NCBI GenBank assembly: GCA_009469685.1 | Contig: SSTA01000073.1 | Span: 1-7,910, forward strand | Direction of reading: 5' to 3' | DNA length: 7,910 nt | DNA from: Azonexaceae bacterium | Lineage (GTDB): Bacteria > Pseudomonadota > Gammaproteobacteria > Burkholderiales > Rhodocyclaceae | Shown here: piece by piece, positions 1 through 5,806 of the stretch | How the letters are laid out: every line of letters begins with the position of its first letter | Position numbering within the stretch: position 1 is the first letter of the stretch | Position numbers and translations under genes: made by a program | The notes under the pieces: generated by a model | The model's database searches: none | What the model was told of the DNA's origin: nothing | The model's input: only the letters and a program-made list of their open reading frames with translations

Positions 1-579
1 ACCGAGGCGCTCGAAGAAGTTTTCAAGCAGCAACCCAAGCTGTCCTACGGGCTACTGCGCTTGGTGAACTCCGCCGCCATCGCACCCCGTTCCCCGATCA
101 CCAGTTTCGGCCAGGCGATCAATCTCCTGGGACGGCGGCAGCTCCAGCGCTGGCTGCAACTGCTGGTCTATGCCGATAGCGGCAATGGCGCCGCGCCCAA
201 TCCCCTGCTTCTCCTGGCGGCTCGCCGGGGCCGTCTGATGGAGATTCTGAGCGGCCGCATTCCCGCCATTCCCGAGGTCGAGAGCACCGCCGACGCCGCA
301 TTCATGGCCGGGACCTTCTCCCTGCTACCGGTACTGCTCAACCTCTCGATGACCGAAATCCTGCCCCAACTTCCCCTGCCGCAGCCGGTCGCCGATGCCC
401 TGACCCACCACGGCGGTGCGCTCGGCAAACTGCTCAAGATTGCCGATTCCGCCGATCACGGCGAGCTCGCCCTGGCCGGATCGCTGGTGCGGGAGCATGC
501 CATTTCCCCGGACACCTTTGTCAGCGATCAGATCGAAGCGTTGACCTGGGCGGCGAAAATCCGCTCGGTCGCCGCCTGA
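1..579 (+). CDS. HDOD-domain protein, 3' end only (probably EAL-HDOD signalling protein)
   Basis: This is an open frame from base 1 to a TGA at 577-579. It gives the last 192 residues of a protein whose start lies outside the window. Visible residues 14-25 (LSYGLLRLVNSA) match the core HDOD helix pair, in which a 'L..LLR..NS' helix is followed by 'I.S...AI.LLG...L.RWL' (about residues 36-55). This spacing, and the following 'AAFMAGTFSLLPVLL' in place of a real HD pair, are characteristic of the C-terminal domain of EAL-HDOD proteins (COG3434, the YuxH/CdgJ type). In that family an N-terminal EAL domain binds or hydrolyses cyclic di-GMP. The EAL part is not in the window, so the fusion is inferred from the style of the HDOD domain. 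HDOD domains are non-enzymatic relatives of HD phosphohydrolases and serve as signalling outputs. The gene converges on gloC with 16 bases between the stops. Confidence 0.8.
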   Translation, partial: TEALEEVFKQQPKLSYGLLRLVNSAAIAPRSPITSFGQAINLLGRRQLQRWLQLLVYADSGNGAAPNPLLLLAARRGRLMEILSGRIPAIPEVESTADAAFMAGTFSLLPVLLNLSMTEILPQLPLPQPVADALTHHGGALGKLLKIADSADHGELALAGSLVREHAISPDTFVSDQIEALTWAAKIRSVAA

Positions 580-595
580 CAGTCCGGCTGGAGGA

Positions 596-1231
596 CTAGC
601 GACCCCTGAGGTAGGGGTTGTAGCGGCGTTCGTCACCGAGGGTGGACATGGGGCCGTGGCCAGGAATGAATTCGACGTCGTCCCCGAGCGGAAGCAGTTT
701 GGCTCGAATGGAGTGGATCAAGGCGTCGTAGTCCCCGCGGGGAAAATCGGTACGGCCGATCGATCCCTGGAACAGCACGTCCCCCACCTGGAGAAGCTTG
801 CTCGGGCGATGGAAGAAGACCACGTGACCCGGGGTATGCCCGGGGCAATGAAGCACTTCCAGTTCGACTTCGCCGAAACGGACCGTATCCCCTTCCTCCA
901 GCCACCGGTTGGGCACAAACGAACGCACTCCGGGAAATCCAAACATGCGGCTTTGCTCCGCCATGCCCTGGATCCAGAACTGGTCCTCGCGCTGCGGGCC
1001 CTCCACCGGCACCCCCGTTTTCTCGGCCAGTGCGGCAACGCCTCCGGCATGGTCGATGTGGCCGTGGGTAACGAGAATCAGGGCCAGGGAGAGGCGCTGC
1101 TCGGTGAGGAGTCGCTCGATGCGTTCGATATCGCCCCCCGGATCGATGACCGCCGCCAGCCGCGTCTTCTCGCACCAGAACACCGAGCAGTTCTGCTCGA
1201 ATGGAGTCACCGGGATGATGGCGTAGCGCAT
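596..1231 (-). CDS. gloC: GloC/YcbL-type MBL-fold hydroxyacylglutathione hydrolase
   Basis: Protein of 211 residues, close to the 215 of Escherichia coli GloC (YcbL), and collinear with it over its whole length as I recall that sequence. It is expected to hydrolyse S-D-lactoylglutathione to D-lactate and glutathione in the cytoplasm, the second step of methylglyoxal detoxification. The metallo-beta-lactamase metal ligands are all present: HGHIDH at 56-61, His132 in CPGHTPGH, Asp151 in VGDVLF and His192 in FIPGHGP. The family signature GRTDFPRGD (159-167) and the end ERRYNPYL are intact. I chose the ATG at 1231 because family members begin M-(R/N)-Y-x-I-I-P-V-T. Longer in-frame starts at 1261 and 1363 exist but precede the conserved beginning, and the 1363 start would run into the neighbouring HDOD gene. 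No good ribosome-binding site is visible. The gene is divergent from the HDOD gene at 1352. Confidence 0.93.
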   Translation of the reverse strand: MRYAIIPVTPFEQNCSVFWCEKTRLAAVIDPGGDIERIERLLTEQRLSLALILVTHGHIDHAGGVAALAEKTGVPVEGPQREDQFWIQGMAEQSRMFGFPGVRSFVPNRWLEEGDTVRFGEVELEVLHCPGHTPGHVVFFHRPSKLLQVGDVLFQGSIGRTDFPRGDYDALIHSIRAKLLPLGDDVEFIPGHGPMSTLGDERRYNPYLRGR

Positions 1232-1259
1232 GGCGGCTGGCAGGCGAAGAAGATTCTCC

Positions 1260-1265
1260 ATTATC
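1260..1265 (-). promoter_or_regulatory. Candidate -10 element for gloC
   Basis: Read on the minus strand this is GATAAT, five of six matches to the sigma-70 -10 consensus. It would start transcription around 1253 and leave a leader of about 22 bases before the ATG at 1231. No convincing -35 box lies 16-18 bases upstream. The element overlaps the alternative ATG at 1261, which argues against that longer start. Confidence 0.3.
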
Positions 1266-1280
1266 GCACGGCAGCGGGGC

Positions 1281-1308
1281 TTGCTCTGCCTCAACGCCCT
1301 GCTACACT
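1281..1308 (+). promoter_or_regulatory. Candidate sigma-70 promoter for the HDOD gene at 1352
   Basis: TTGCTC at 1281-1286 and TACACT at 1303-1308 are separated by 16 bases. Each box has four of six consensus matches. The predicted start near 1315 gives a leader of roughly 37 bases to the ATG at 1352. It is the best pair in the 120-base divergent gap between gloC and the HDOD gene. Confidence 0.4.
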
Positions 1309-1351
1309 GCCGGAACGACCCCAGGCCCGGCCTTTTCACGGATATCCGCCC

Positions 1352-2197
1352 ATGCTCGACCACCCGCTTCAGGACATCGACGCTTGGTTGTTGCTCTTCT
1401 CCAACAACAGCCTGCCTGTGCTCCGCCAGACCCGGCGGCAGATCGAGGAAATGCGGACCGACCTGGATTCCGTCGACGGCCGTAAACTCGCCAAGGTCGT
1501 CTTGCAGGATCCCATCATGACCGTCCGCGTCCTGGCCTACATCCAGCCGCTTGCGGGCAGAGCCCTACACCGGGACATCACGACCATTGCCGGTGCGGTG
1601 CTCATGGCCGGGATCGAGCCCTTCTTCAATCGCTTCCACGAAATGCCCACCATCGAGGGCATGCTCAAGGACGAAGATCCCCAGGCACTGCTCGCCGTAT
1701 TGCAGACCATACGCCGCGCCCAGCGGGCGGCGGACTACGCGGACAGCTGGGCGCACTGGCGCCACGACAAGAACCCCGAAGAAGTGCGCATCGCCGCTCT
1801 GCTGCACGATCTGGCCGAAATTCTCGTCGGCTGTTTCGCGCCCAAGCTGCTGCTCCGCATGCGGGCGGCGCAAGCGGCGCAGCCGGGACTGCGTAGCGCC
1901 GCGATCCAGGCCGAAGTCCTGGGTTTCACCTTCCTCGACATCCAGATGGCCCTCTGCGGCGTCTGGCACCTGCCGGAACTGCTGCGGGAACTCATCGACG
2001 ATGAAAATTCGGAGCAATTGCGGGTCAGGAACGTCACTTTGGCTGTGCGGCTTGCCCGGCATTCAGCGAAGGGCTGGACCGACCCCGCCCTTCCCGACGA
2101 CTTGAAGGAAATTGCCGAACTCGTCCATCTCACTCCCGAGGCGCTCGCCCACAGATTGGGCATCGAGCAGGACGAAAAGCGCGATCAGCCGCAGTAG
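1352..2197 (+). CDS. Stand-alone HDOD-domain protein
   Basis: Protein of 281 residues made almost entirely of one HDOD domain. Residues 47-64 ([18 protein letters not shown]) are the family's 'l...i..DP.lt..vL' segment. Residues 78-91 ([14 protein letters not shown]) match the 'I..A...LG' turn, and 149-158 ([10 protein letters not shown]) keep the vestigial HD pair. No other domain, signal peptide or membrane segment is visible. HDOD proteins lack the full metal site of HD hydrolases and act as signalling adaptors. Homologues in other bacteria affect motility or stress responses, but the partner here is unknown. The reading frame stays open far upstream, across the antisense of gloC. I start it at the ATG at 1352 because that frame belongs to gloC and HDOD similarity begins only after 1352. 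No clear ribosome-binding site is seen. It is paralogous to the gene at 5807-6667 and overlaps the small gene at 2185-2319 tail to tail by 13 bases. Confidence 0.88.
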   Translation: MLDHPLQDIDAWLLLFSNNSLPVLRQTRRQIEEMRTDLDSVDGRKLAKVVLQDPIMTVRVLAYIQPLAGRALHRDITTIAGAVLMAGIEPFFNRFHEMPTIEGMLKDEDPQALLAVLQTIRRAQRAADYADSWAHWRHDKNPEEVRIAALLHDLAEILVGCFAPKLLLRMRAAQAAQPGLRSAAIQAEVLGFTFLDIQMALCGVWHLPELLRELIDDENSEQLRVRNVTLAVRLARHSAKGWTDPALPDDLKEIAELVHLTPEALAHRLGIEQDEKRDQPQ

Positions 2198-2319
2198 CGC
2201 AGGTTGACCCAGTTGAGCAGCAATTCCGGCGACTGATAGGCGACAAAAACCGCGGCAAGAACCAGGGCCGCCGCAGCAACGACCGCCCCCAGCAGGAAAC
2301 CCTTCAAGACAGGCTTCAT
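2185..2319 (-). CDS. 44-residue single-span membrane protein downstream of uup
   Basis: Short protein starting MKPVLKGFLLGAVV. It has two early lysines, a hydrophobic span of about 21 residues (roughly 8-28, rich in Ala, Val and Leu), then [17 protein letters not shown] with a penultimate cysteine. The positive N-terminus suggests an inner-membrane protein with the N-terminus in the cytoplasm and the C-terminus outside. I do not recognise a named family. Support for it being real comes from the typical membrane composition in just this frame, a GGGGG run on the minus strand at 2330-2326 placed six bases before the ATG, and its position 31 bases after the uup stop on the same strand. An in-frame ATG at 2325 would sit directly against that run and is less likely. 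The same frame stays open upstream to 2724, but that part is antisense-like shadow inside uup. The last 13 bases overlap the convergent HDOD gene. Confidence 0.65.
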   Translation of the reverse strand: MKPVLKGFLLGAVVAAAALVLAAVFVAYQSPELLLNWVNLRYCG

Positions 2320-2350
2320 CGGCATCCCCCGGAACAGGCTGGTCCGCTCT

Positions 2351-4273
2351 TCATGACCCTTCGACGCCGCCTCGGGATTCCAGGTTCTCCCAGCGTTCCA
2401 GCAACTGCAGCAATTCGTCGTCGATAGCCGCCAGGCGGGCCGCTGCGGCCTGGGCCGCGGCCGGGTCGCGGCGATAGATCTCGGGATCCTCCAGGCGGCC
2501 CGCCGCCGATTTCTGCTCCGCCTCCAGACTTGCGATACGTTCGGGCAGCGATTCCAGCTCCCGCTGTTCCTTCCACGATAGCTTGTTGCCCCGCTCCCGC
2601 GCGGGTGCCGGCTTCGCGGTGGCAGGTGGCTCCCGTCGGGGGGCCGGCGATTCGGCTGGGCGAGCGGCGGACTGGCTGACCCAATCGGAGTAGCCGCCGA
2701 CAAACTCCCGCCAGCGTCCTTCACCCTCGGCGACTATCGTCTGGGTGACCACGTTGTCGAGAAAGACCCGGTCGTGGCTGACCAGGAAGAGAGTCCCGTC
2801 GTAGTCCTGCAGGAGTTGCTCGAGCAACTCCAGGGTCTCGATGTCGAGGTCGTTGGTGGGCTCATCGAGGACCAAGACATTGGCGGGTCGGGCGAACAGC
2901 CTGGCGAGCAGCAGGCGATTGCGCTCCCCGCCGGACAAGGATTTCACCGGTGACCGCGCCCGCTCCGGAGCAAACAGAAAATCCTCCAGATAACCGATCA
3001 CATGCTTGCGCGCACCGCCTACCTCCACGTAGTCCGACCCCGGAGAGATGACGTCGGCGAGGGTCGCCTCCGGATCGAGCTGACTGCGGAACTGGTCGAA
3101 ATACGCCACTTCCAGCTTTGTGCCCCGGCGCAAGTGGCCGGAATCCGGGGCCAACTCGCCCAGGATGAGTCGCAGCAGGGTCGTCTTGCCGACCCCGTTC
3201 GGTCCGATCAGGCCCACTTTGTCGCCTCGCAGCAGGCGGCAGGAAAATTCCCGTACCACCGGCGGACCACCGTATCCCTTGCTCACCTCCTCCAGCTCCG
3301 CCACCAGCTGGCCGCTGCGTTCGCCGCTCTCGACGCGCAGGGAAACCTGGCCCAGGCGCTCACGGCGCGCGGCGCGCTCAGCCCGCAGGCGGTCCAGCCG
3401 CTGCACCCGGAACACCGCCCGGGTACGGCGAGCCTCGACTCCCTTGCGGATCCAGACTTCCTCCTCCTTCAGGAGCTTGTCGGCACGGGCGTTGGCCAGG
3501 GCCTCCTCGTGCAATTCGCGCTCCTTGCGCTCGCCGTATTGGGCAAAACTACCGGGATAACTCGCCAAGCGCCCCCGGTCCAATTCGACGATACGGGTGC
3601 AGACCCGGTCGAGAAAACGGCGGTCGTGGGTGATGAACAGGAGCGTCATCCGCGACTCGACGAGCATCTCCTCCAGCCAGGCGATGGCGTCGATGTCCAG
3701 ATGGTTGGTGGGTTCGTCCAGGAGGAGCACTTCCGGTGCCGAAACCAGCGCACGGGCCAGCGCCAGGCGCTTCTTCTGCCCGCCGGAGAGGGTGGCGACC
3801 GACGCGTCGGCCTCCAGCTTGAAACGGGCCACCGCCCGCTCCGCCTGCGCTTCGATGGTCCAGGCACCCCGCGCCTCCAGGGCGTGCTGAAGTTCATCCA
3901 AGCGGGCCAGCAGCGTCTCGGCGGGCTCCTCCCCATCCGCCAGCCGGTGGGACACGGCATGGTAGGCGGCCAACAACTCCGACGTTTCGCCCAGGCCCGC
4001 CACCACCGCCTCGAATACGGTCGAACCGGGCGGAAACTCCGGCTCCTGGGAGACATAGGCCACCCGCAGCCCGGGCTGGACCCAGACCTCGCCGTCGTCC
4101 AGTCGCCCGCGCCCATTGCCCGCCGCCAACGCCGCCAGCAGGGAAGACTTGCCGGTGCCGTTGCGTCCGATGAGCGCCACGCGCTCTCCGGGATCGAGCT
4201 GGAAATCGGCCTGGTCGAGGAGCGGCACGTGGCCGAAGGCGAGGCAGGCGCCGGAAAGCTTCAGGAGGGGCAT
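2351..4273 (-). CDS. uup: ABC-F ATPase Uup
   Basis: Soluble 640-residue protein with two ABC ATPase domains and no membrane segments. Domain 1 has Walker A GRNGTGKSS (36-44), signature LSGGQ (162-166), Walker B LLLDEPTNHLD (183-193) and switch His216. Domain 2 has GPNGVGKTT (357-365), LSGGE (446-450), LVLDEPTNDLD (467-477) and switch His500. The linker between them is highly charged and contains EEVWIRKGVEARRTR (271-285), typical of Uup. A Pro/Ala-rich stretch (about 533-563) leads to a C-terminal coiled-coil region (about 564-635), which in E. coli Uup binds branched DNA. ABC-F proteins act on ribosomes, and Uup is also linked to precise transposon excision and Holliday-junction-type DNA. 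The ATG at 4273 gives the standard family beginning, although no ribosome-binding site is apparent. It is divergent from tRNA-Arg and probably co-transcribed with the 44-residue membrane protein. Confidence 0.94.
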   Translation of the reverse strand: MPLLKLSGACLAFGHVPLLDQADFQLDPGERVALIGRNGTGKSSLLAALAAGNGRGRLDDGEVWVQPGLRVAYVSQEPEFPPGSTVFEAVVAGLGETSELLAAYHAVSHRLADGEEPAETLLARLDELQHALEARGAWTIEAQAERAVARFKLEADASVATLSGGQKKRLALARALVSAPEVLLLDEPTNHLDIDAIAWLEEMLVESRMTLLFITHDRRFLDRVCTRIVELDRGRLASYPGSFAQYGERKERELHEEALANARADKLLKEEEVWIRKGVEARRTRAVFRVQRLDRLRAERAARRERLGQVSLRVESGERSGQLVAELEEVSKGYGGPPVVREFSCRLLRGDKVGLIGPNGVGKTTLLRLILGELAPDSGHLRRGTKLEVAYFDQFRSQLDPEATLADVISPGSDYVEVGGARKHVIGYLEDFLFAPERARSPVKSLSGGERNRLLLARLFARPANVLVLDEPTNDLDIETLELLEQLLQDYDGTLFLVSHDRVFLDNVVTQTIVAEGEGRWREFVGGYSDWVSQSAARPAESPAPRREPPATAKPAPARERGNKLSWKEQRELESLPERIASLEAEQKSAAGRLEDPEIYRRDPAAAQAAAARLAAIDDELLQLLERWENLESRGGVEGS

Positions 4274-4311
4274 GACAAGGCCGGACGAAGGTGGACAAGG
4301 AGACCGCCGCC

Positions 4312-4317
4312 ATTCTA
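4312..4317 (-). promoter_or_regulatory. Candidate -10 element for uup
   Basis: Read on the minus strand this is TAGAAT, five of six matches to the -10 consensus, about 38 bases before the uup ATG. A recognisable -35 box at normal spacing is lacking. It lies in the 103-base gap shared with the divergent tRNA promoter. Confidence 0.35.
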
Positions 4318-4336
4318 CCGGCTGGCACCGGCCAAA

Positions 4337-4366
4337 TTGGCGCGGGTATGGGCCAGCGGCTACAAT
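4337..4366 (+). promoter_or_regulatory. Sigma-70 promoter of tRNA-Arg
   Basis: TTGGCG (4337-4342) and TACAAT (4361-4366) are separated by 18 bases and lie just upstream of the tRNA. Transcription would start near 4372-4374, leaving a leader of only a few bases. The stretch between the -10 box and the start (ACGCCCCCC) is very GC-rich. Such discriminators are known in stable-RNA promoters under stringent (ppGpp) control, and the same control is inferred here. Confidence 0.6.
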
Positions 4367-4376
4367 ACGCCCCCCG

Positions 4377-4451
4377 CTCCTCGTAGTTCAATGGATAGAA
4401 CGGCCGCCTCCTAAGCGGCAAATACAGGTTCGATTCCTGTCGAGGGGACCA
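4377..4451 (+). tRNA. tRNA-Arg, anticodon CCU
   Basis: Complete 75-base cloverleaf including an encoded CCA (4449-4451). The acceptor stem is 4377-4383 with 4441-4447. The D stem GTTC/GAAC is 4386-4389 with 4398-4401. The anticodon stem is 4403-4407 with 4415-4419, around the loop CTCCTAA, which puts CCU at 4410-4412. The T stem ACAGG/CCTGT is 4424-4428 with 4436-4440, around TTCGATT. The anticodon reads AGG arginine codons, which are rare in GC-rich proteobacteria. The acceptor stem begins with a C1-G72 pair and has a U2-G71 wobble; all other stems pair perfectly. No canonical terminator with a T-run follows. A weak bulged hairpin occurs at 4460-4477. Confidence 0.96.
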
Positions 4452-4491
4452 GGCTAACGGGAGTCGTCGATCGCTCCAAGTTCAATGACAG

Positions 4492-4519
4492 TTGACTATC
4501 CCGTGCAGCCCTGTAGCCT
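4492..4519 (+). promoter_or_regulatory. Candidate promoter for pilU
   Basis: TTGACT (4492-4497) is a near-perfect -35 box (five of six). It is followed after 16 bases by TAGCCT (4514-4519), a weaker -10 box. The start would be near 4526, giving a leader of about 64 bases that contains the hairpin at 4536-4557. pilU could instead be transcribed by read-through from the tRNA promoter. Confidence 0.4.
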
Positions 4520-4535
4520 GTCGTAATGGCCGGAC

Positions 4536-4557
4536 GAAGCGCCCTTCGGAGCGTTTC
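4536..4557 (+). promoter_or_regulatory. UUCG-capped hairpin in the pilU leader
   Basis: GAAGCGC (4536-4542) pairs with GCGTTTC (4551-4557) over seven pairs including one G-U. The inner C4544-G4549 pair closes a UUCG tetraloop, with one C-A mismatch between it and the outer stem. The hairpin lies 32 bases before the pilU ATG, and no T-run follows it, so it is not a classical terminator. It may be a leader structure, an RNA processing barrier after the tRNA, or chance in GC-rich DNA. Confidence 0.4.
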
Positions 4558-4589
4558 CTGGGGCATAGAAACCCGTGGCGAGGTGGCGG

Positions 4590-5774
4590 ATGAGCGAAGA
4601 AATCCTGGGCGACCAGTACAAGACCTACATGCACAATCTCCTCAAGGCGATGGTGCAGCACGGCGGTTCCGATCTGTTCATCGCCCGGGATTTTTCGCCG
4701 ACGATGAAGGTGCACGGCACCATGAAGGCGCTCTCCACCCAGAAGCTGACCGCCGATGTCGCCAAGTGCCTGGCGCTCACCATGATGAACCGCACCCAGC
4801 GGGAAGAGTTCGACCGGGAACTGGAGTGCAATTTTGCCATTTCCCTGCCCGGCGTCGCGCGCTTCCGGGTCAATGTCTTCCAGCAGCAGGCTTCGGTCAG
4901 CATGGTGATCCGCACCATCACCAGCGAAATCCCCAATTTCGAAAAACTCGGTCTGCCCGCGGTGCTCAAAGAGGTCATCACCGCCAAGCGCGGCCTGGTT
5001 CTGGTGGTTGGCGGAACCGGGTCGGGCAAATCCACGACCATGGCGGCGATGATAGACCACCGCAATTCGAGCGCCCCGGGCCACATCATCACCGTCGAGG
5101 ATCCGGTGGAATACGTGCACGTTTCCAAGCAGTGTCTGGTCTCCCATCGGGAAGTGGGGATCGATACCCTGTCCTGGCACAACGCCCTCAAAAACACCCT
5201 GCGCCAGGCCCCGGACGTCATCCTGATCGGCGAAATCCGCGACCTGGAAACCATGGAGCACGCCCTGGCCTTCGCTGAAACCGGGCATCTGTGCATGGGC
5301 ACCCTGCACGCCAACAACGCCAACCAGACCCTGGACCGGGTGGTCAATTTCTTCCCGGACGAACGCAAGCCCCAGGTGATGATGGATCTCGCCACCAATC
5401 TCAAGGCGGTGATCTCCCAACGCCTGATCCGTTCGCTGGACGGCAAGCGCAAGGCGGCAATCGAAATCCTGCTCAACACCCCGACGGTCGCCGAACTGCT
5501 CTCCAAAGGCCAGTCGGCGGCGATCAAGCCGGTGATGGACAAGAGTCGGGAATTGGGGATGCAGACTTTCGACCAGGCACTCTTCGACCTTTTCGACGCG
5601 GGTCACATCAGCTACGAGGAAGCGATCCGCAATGCCGACTCGACCAACGAGTTGCGTCTGGCGATCAAGCTCAAGAGCCGGCGTGGCGAGCCCTCGGGCA
5701 GCAGCGGCATGTCGCTCGCCATTGCCGAGGAGCAGCGCGAACCCGGTGAAGGCGAGGAAATCGCCCCGTCCTGA
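4590..5774 (+). CDS. pilU: Type IVa pilus retraction ATPase PilU
   Basis: Cytoplasmic hexameric motor ATPase of the PilT/PilU family, 394 residues. PilU assists PilT in depolymerising type IVa pili, for example during twitching and DNA uptake. Walker A GGTGSGKST is at 141-149, the Asp box ITVEDPVEY at 167-175, Walker B LIGEIRD at 212-218 and the His box HLCMGTLHANN at 233-243. It is PilU rather than PilT because PilT's AIRNLIRE motif is absent and the C-terminal region has the PilU pattern KSRELGMQTFDQALFDL (318-334) followed by ISYEEAIRNADS and NELRLAIKLK. I chose the ATG at 4590 because GAGG at 4580-4583 sits six bases ahead; an in-frame GTG at 4575 would add five residues. The last 30 or so residues form an acidic, Ser/Gly-rich, probably disordered tail. 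No pilT is adjacent. The gene converges on the HDOD gene, with 32 bases between stops. Confidence 0.92.
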   Translation: MSEEILGDQYKTYMHNLLKAMVQHGGSDLFIARDFSPTMKVHGTMKALSTQKLTADVAKCLALTMMNRTQREEFDRELECNFAISLPGVARFRVNVFQQQASVSMVIRTITSEIPNFEKLGLPAVLKEVITAKRGLVLVVGGTGSGKSTTMAAMIDHRNSSAPGHIITVEDPVEYVHVSKQCLVSHREVGIDTLSWHNALKNTLRQAPDVILIGEIRDLETMEHALAFAETGHLCMGTLHANNANQTLDRVVNFFPDERKPQVMMDLATNLKAVISQRLIRSLDGKRKAAIEILLNTPTVAELLSKGQSAAIKPVMDKSRELGMQTFDQALFDLFDAGHISYEEAIRNADSTNELRLAIKLKSRRGEPSGSSGMSLAIAEEQREPGEGEEIAPS

Positions 5775-5806
5775 CGGCGGCCAGGCCCAGCCCCGCGCCG
5801 CGGCTC

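Noticed and set aside
580..598. Small inverted repeat AGTCC/GGACT (581-585 with 593-597) between the converging stops, as a shared terminator.
   Set aside because: Only five pairs with a seven-base loop, and no T-run on either strand.
656..1351. Possible N-terminal extension of the HDOD gene at 1352, since its frame is open back to 656.
   Set aside because: The extension is exactly antisense to gloC, which has every catalytic motif of its family. HDOD similarity begins only after 1352.
2320..2724. A 179-codon version of the small membrane protein starting at 2724.
   Set aside because: The added N-terminal part lies in the wrong frame of uup and is Arg/Pro-rich shadow sequence. Only the last 44 codons look like a real protein.
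3002..4414. A 470-codon open frame on the plus strand opposite uup, running into the tRNA.
   Set aside because: It is the complement of a clearly coding ABC-F gene and overlaps a tRNA; the product resembles no family.
4279..4539. A 12-base direct repeat (GGCCGGACGAAG) at 4279-4290 and 4528-4539 flanking tRNA-Arg, which could suggest an attachment site or insertion footprint.
   Set aside because: Exact 12-base matches are expected by chance in a window of this size and composition. Neither copy overlaps the tRNA 3' end and no integrase is present.
5775..5806. GC-rich inverted repeat CCGC/GCGG (5793-5796 with 5800-5803) between pilU and the HDOD gene, as a terminator.
   Set aside because: A four-pair stem with a three-base loop and no T-run is too weak to call in GC-rich sequence.
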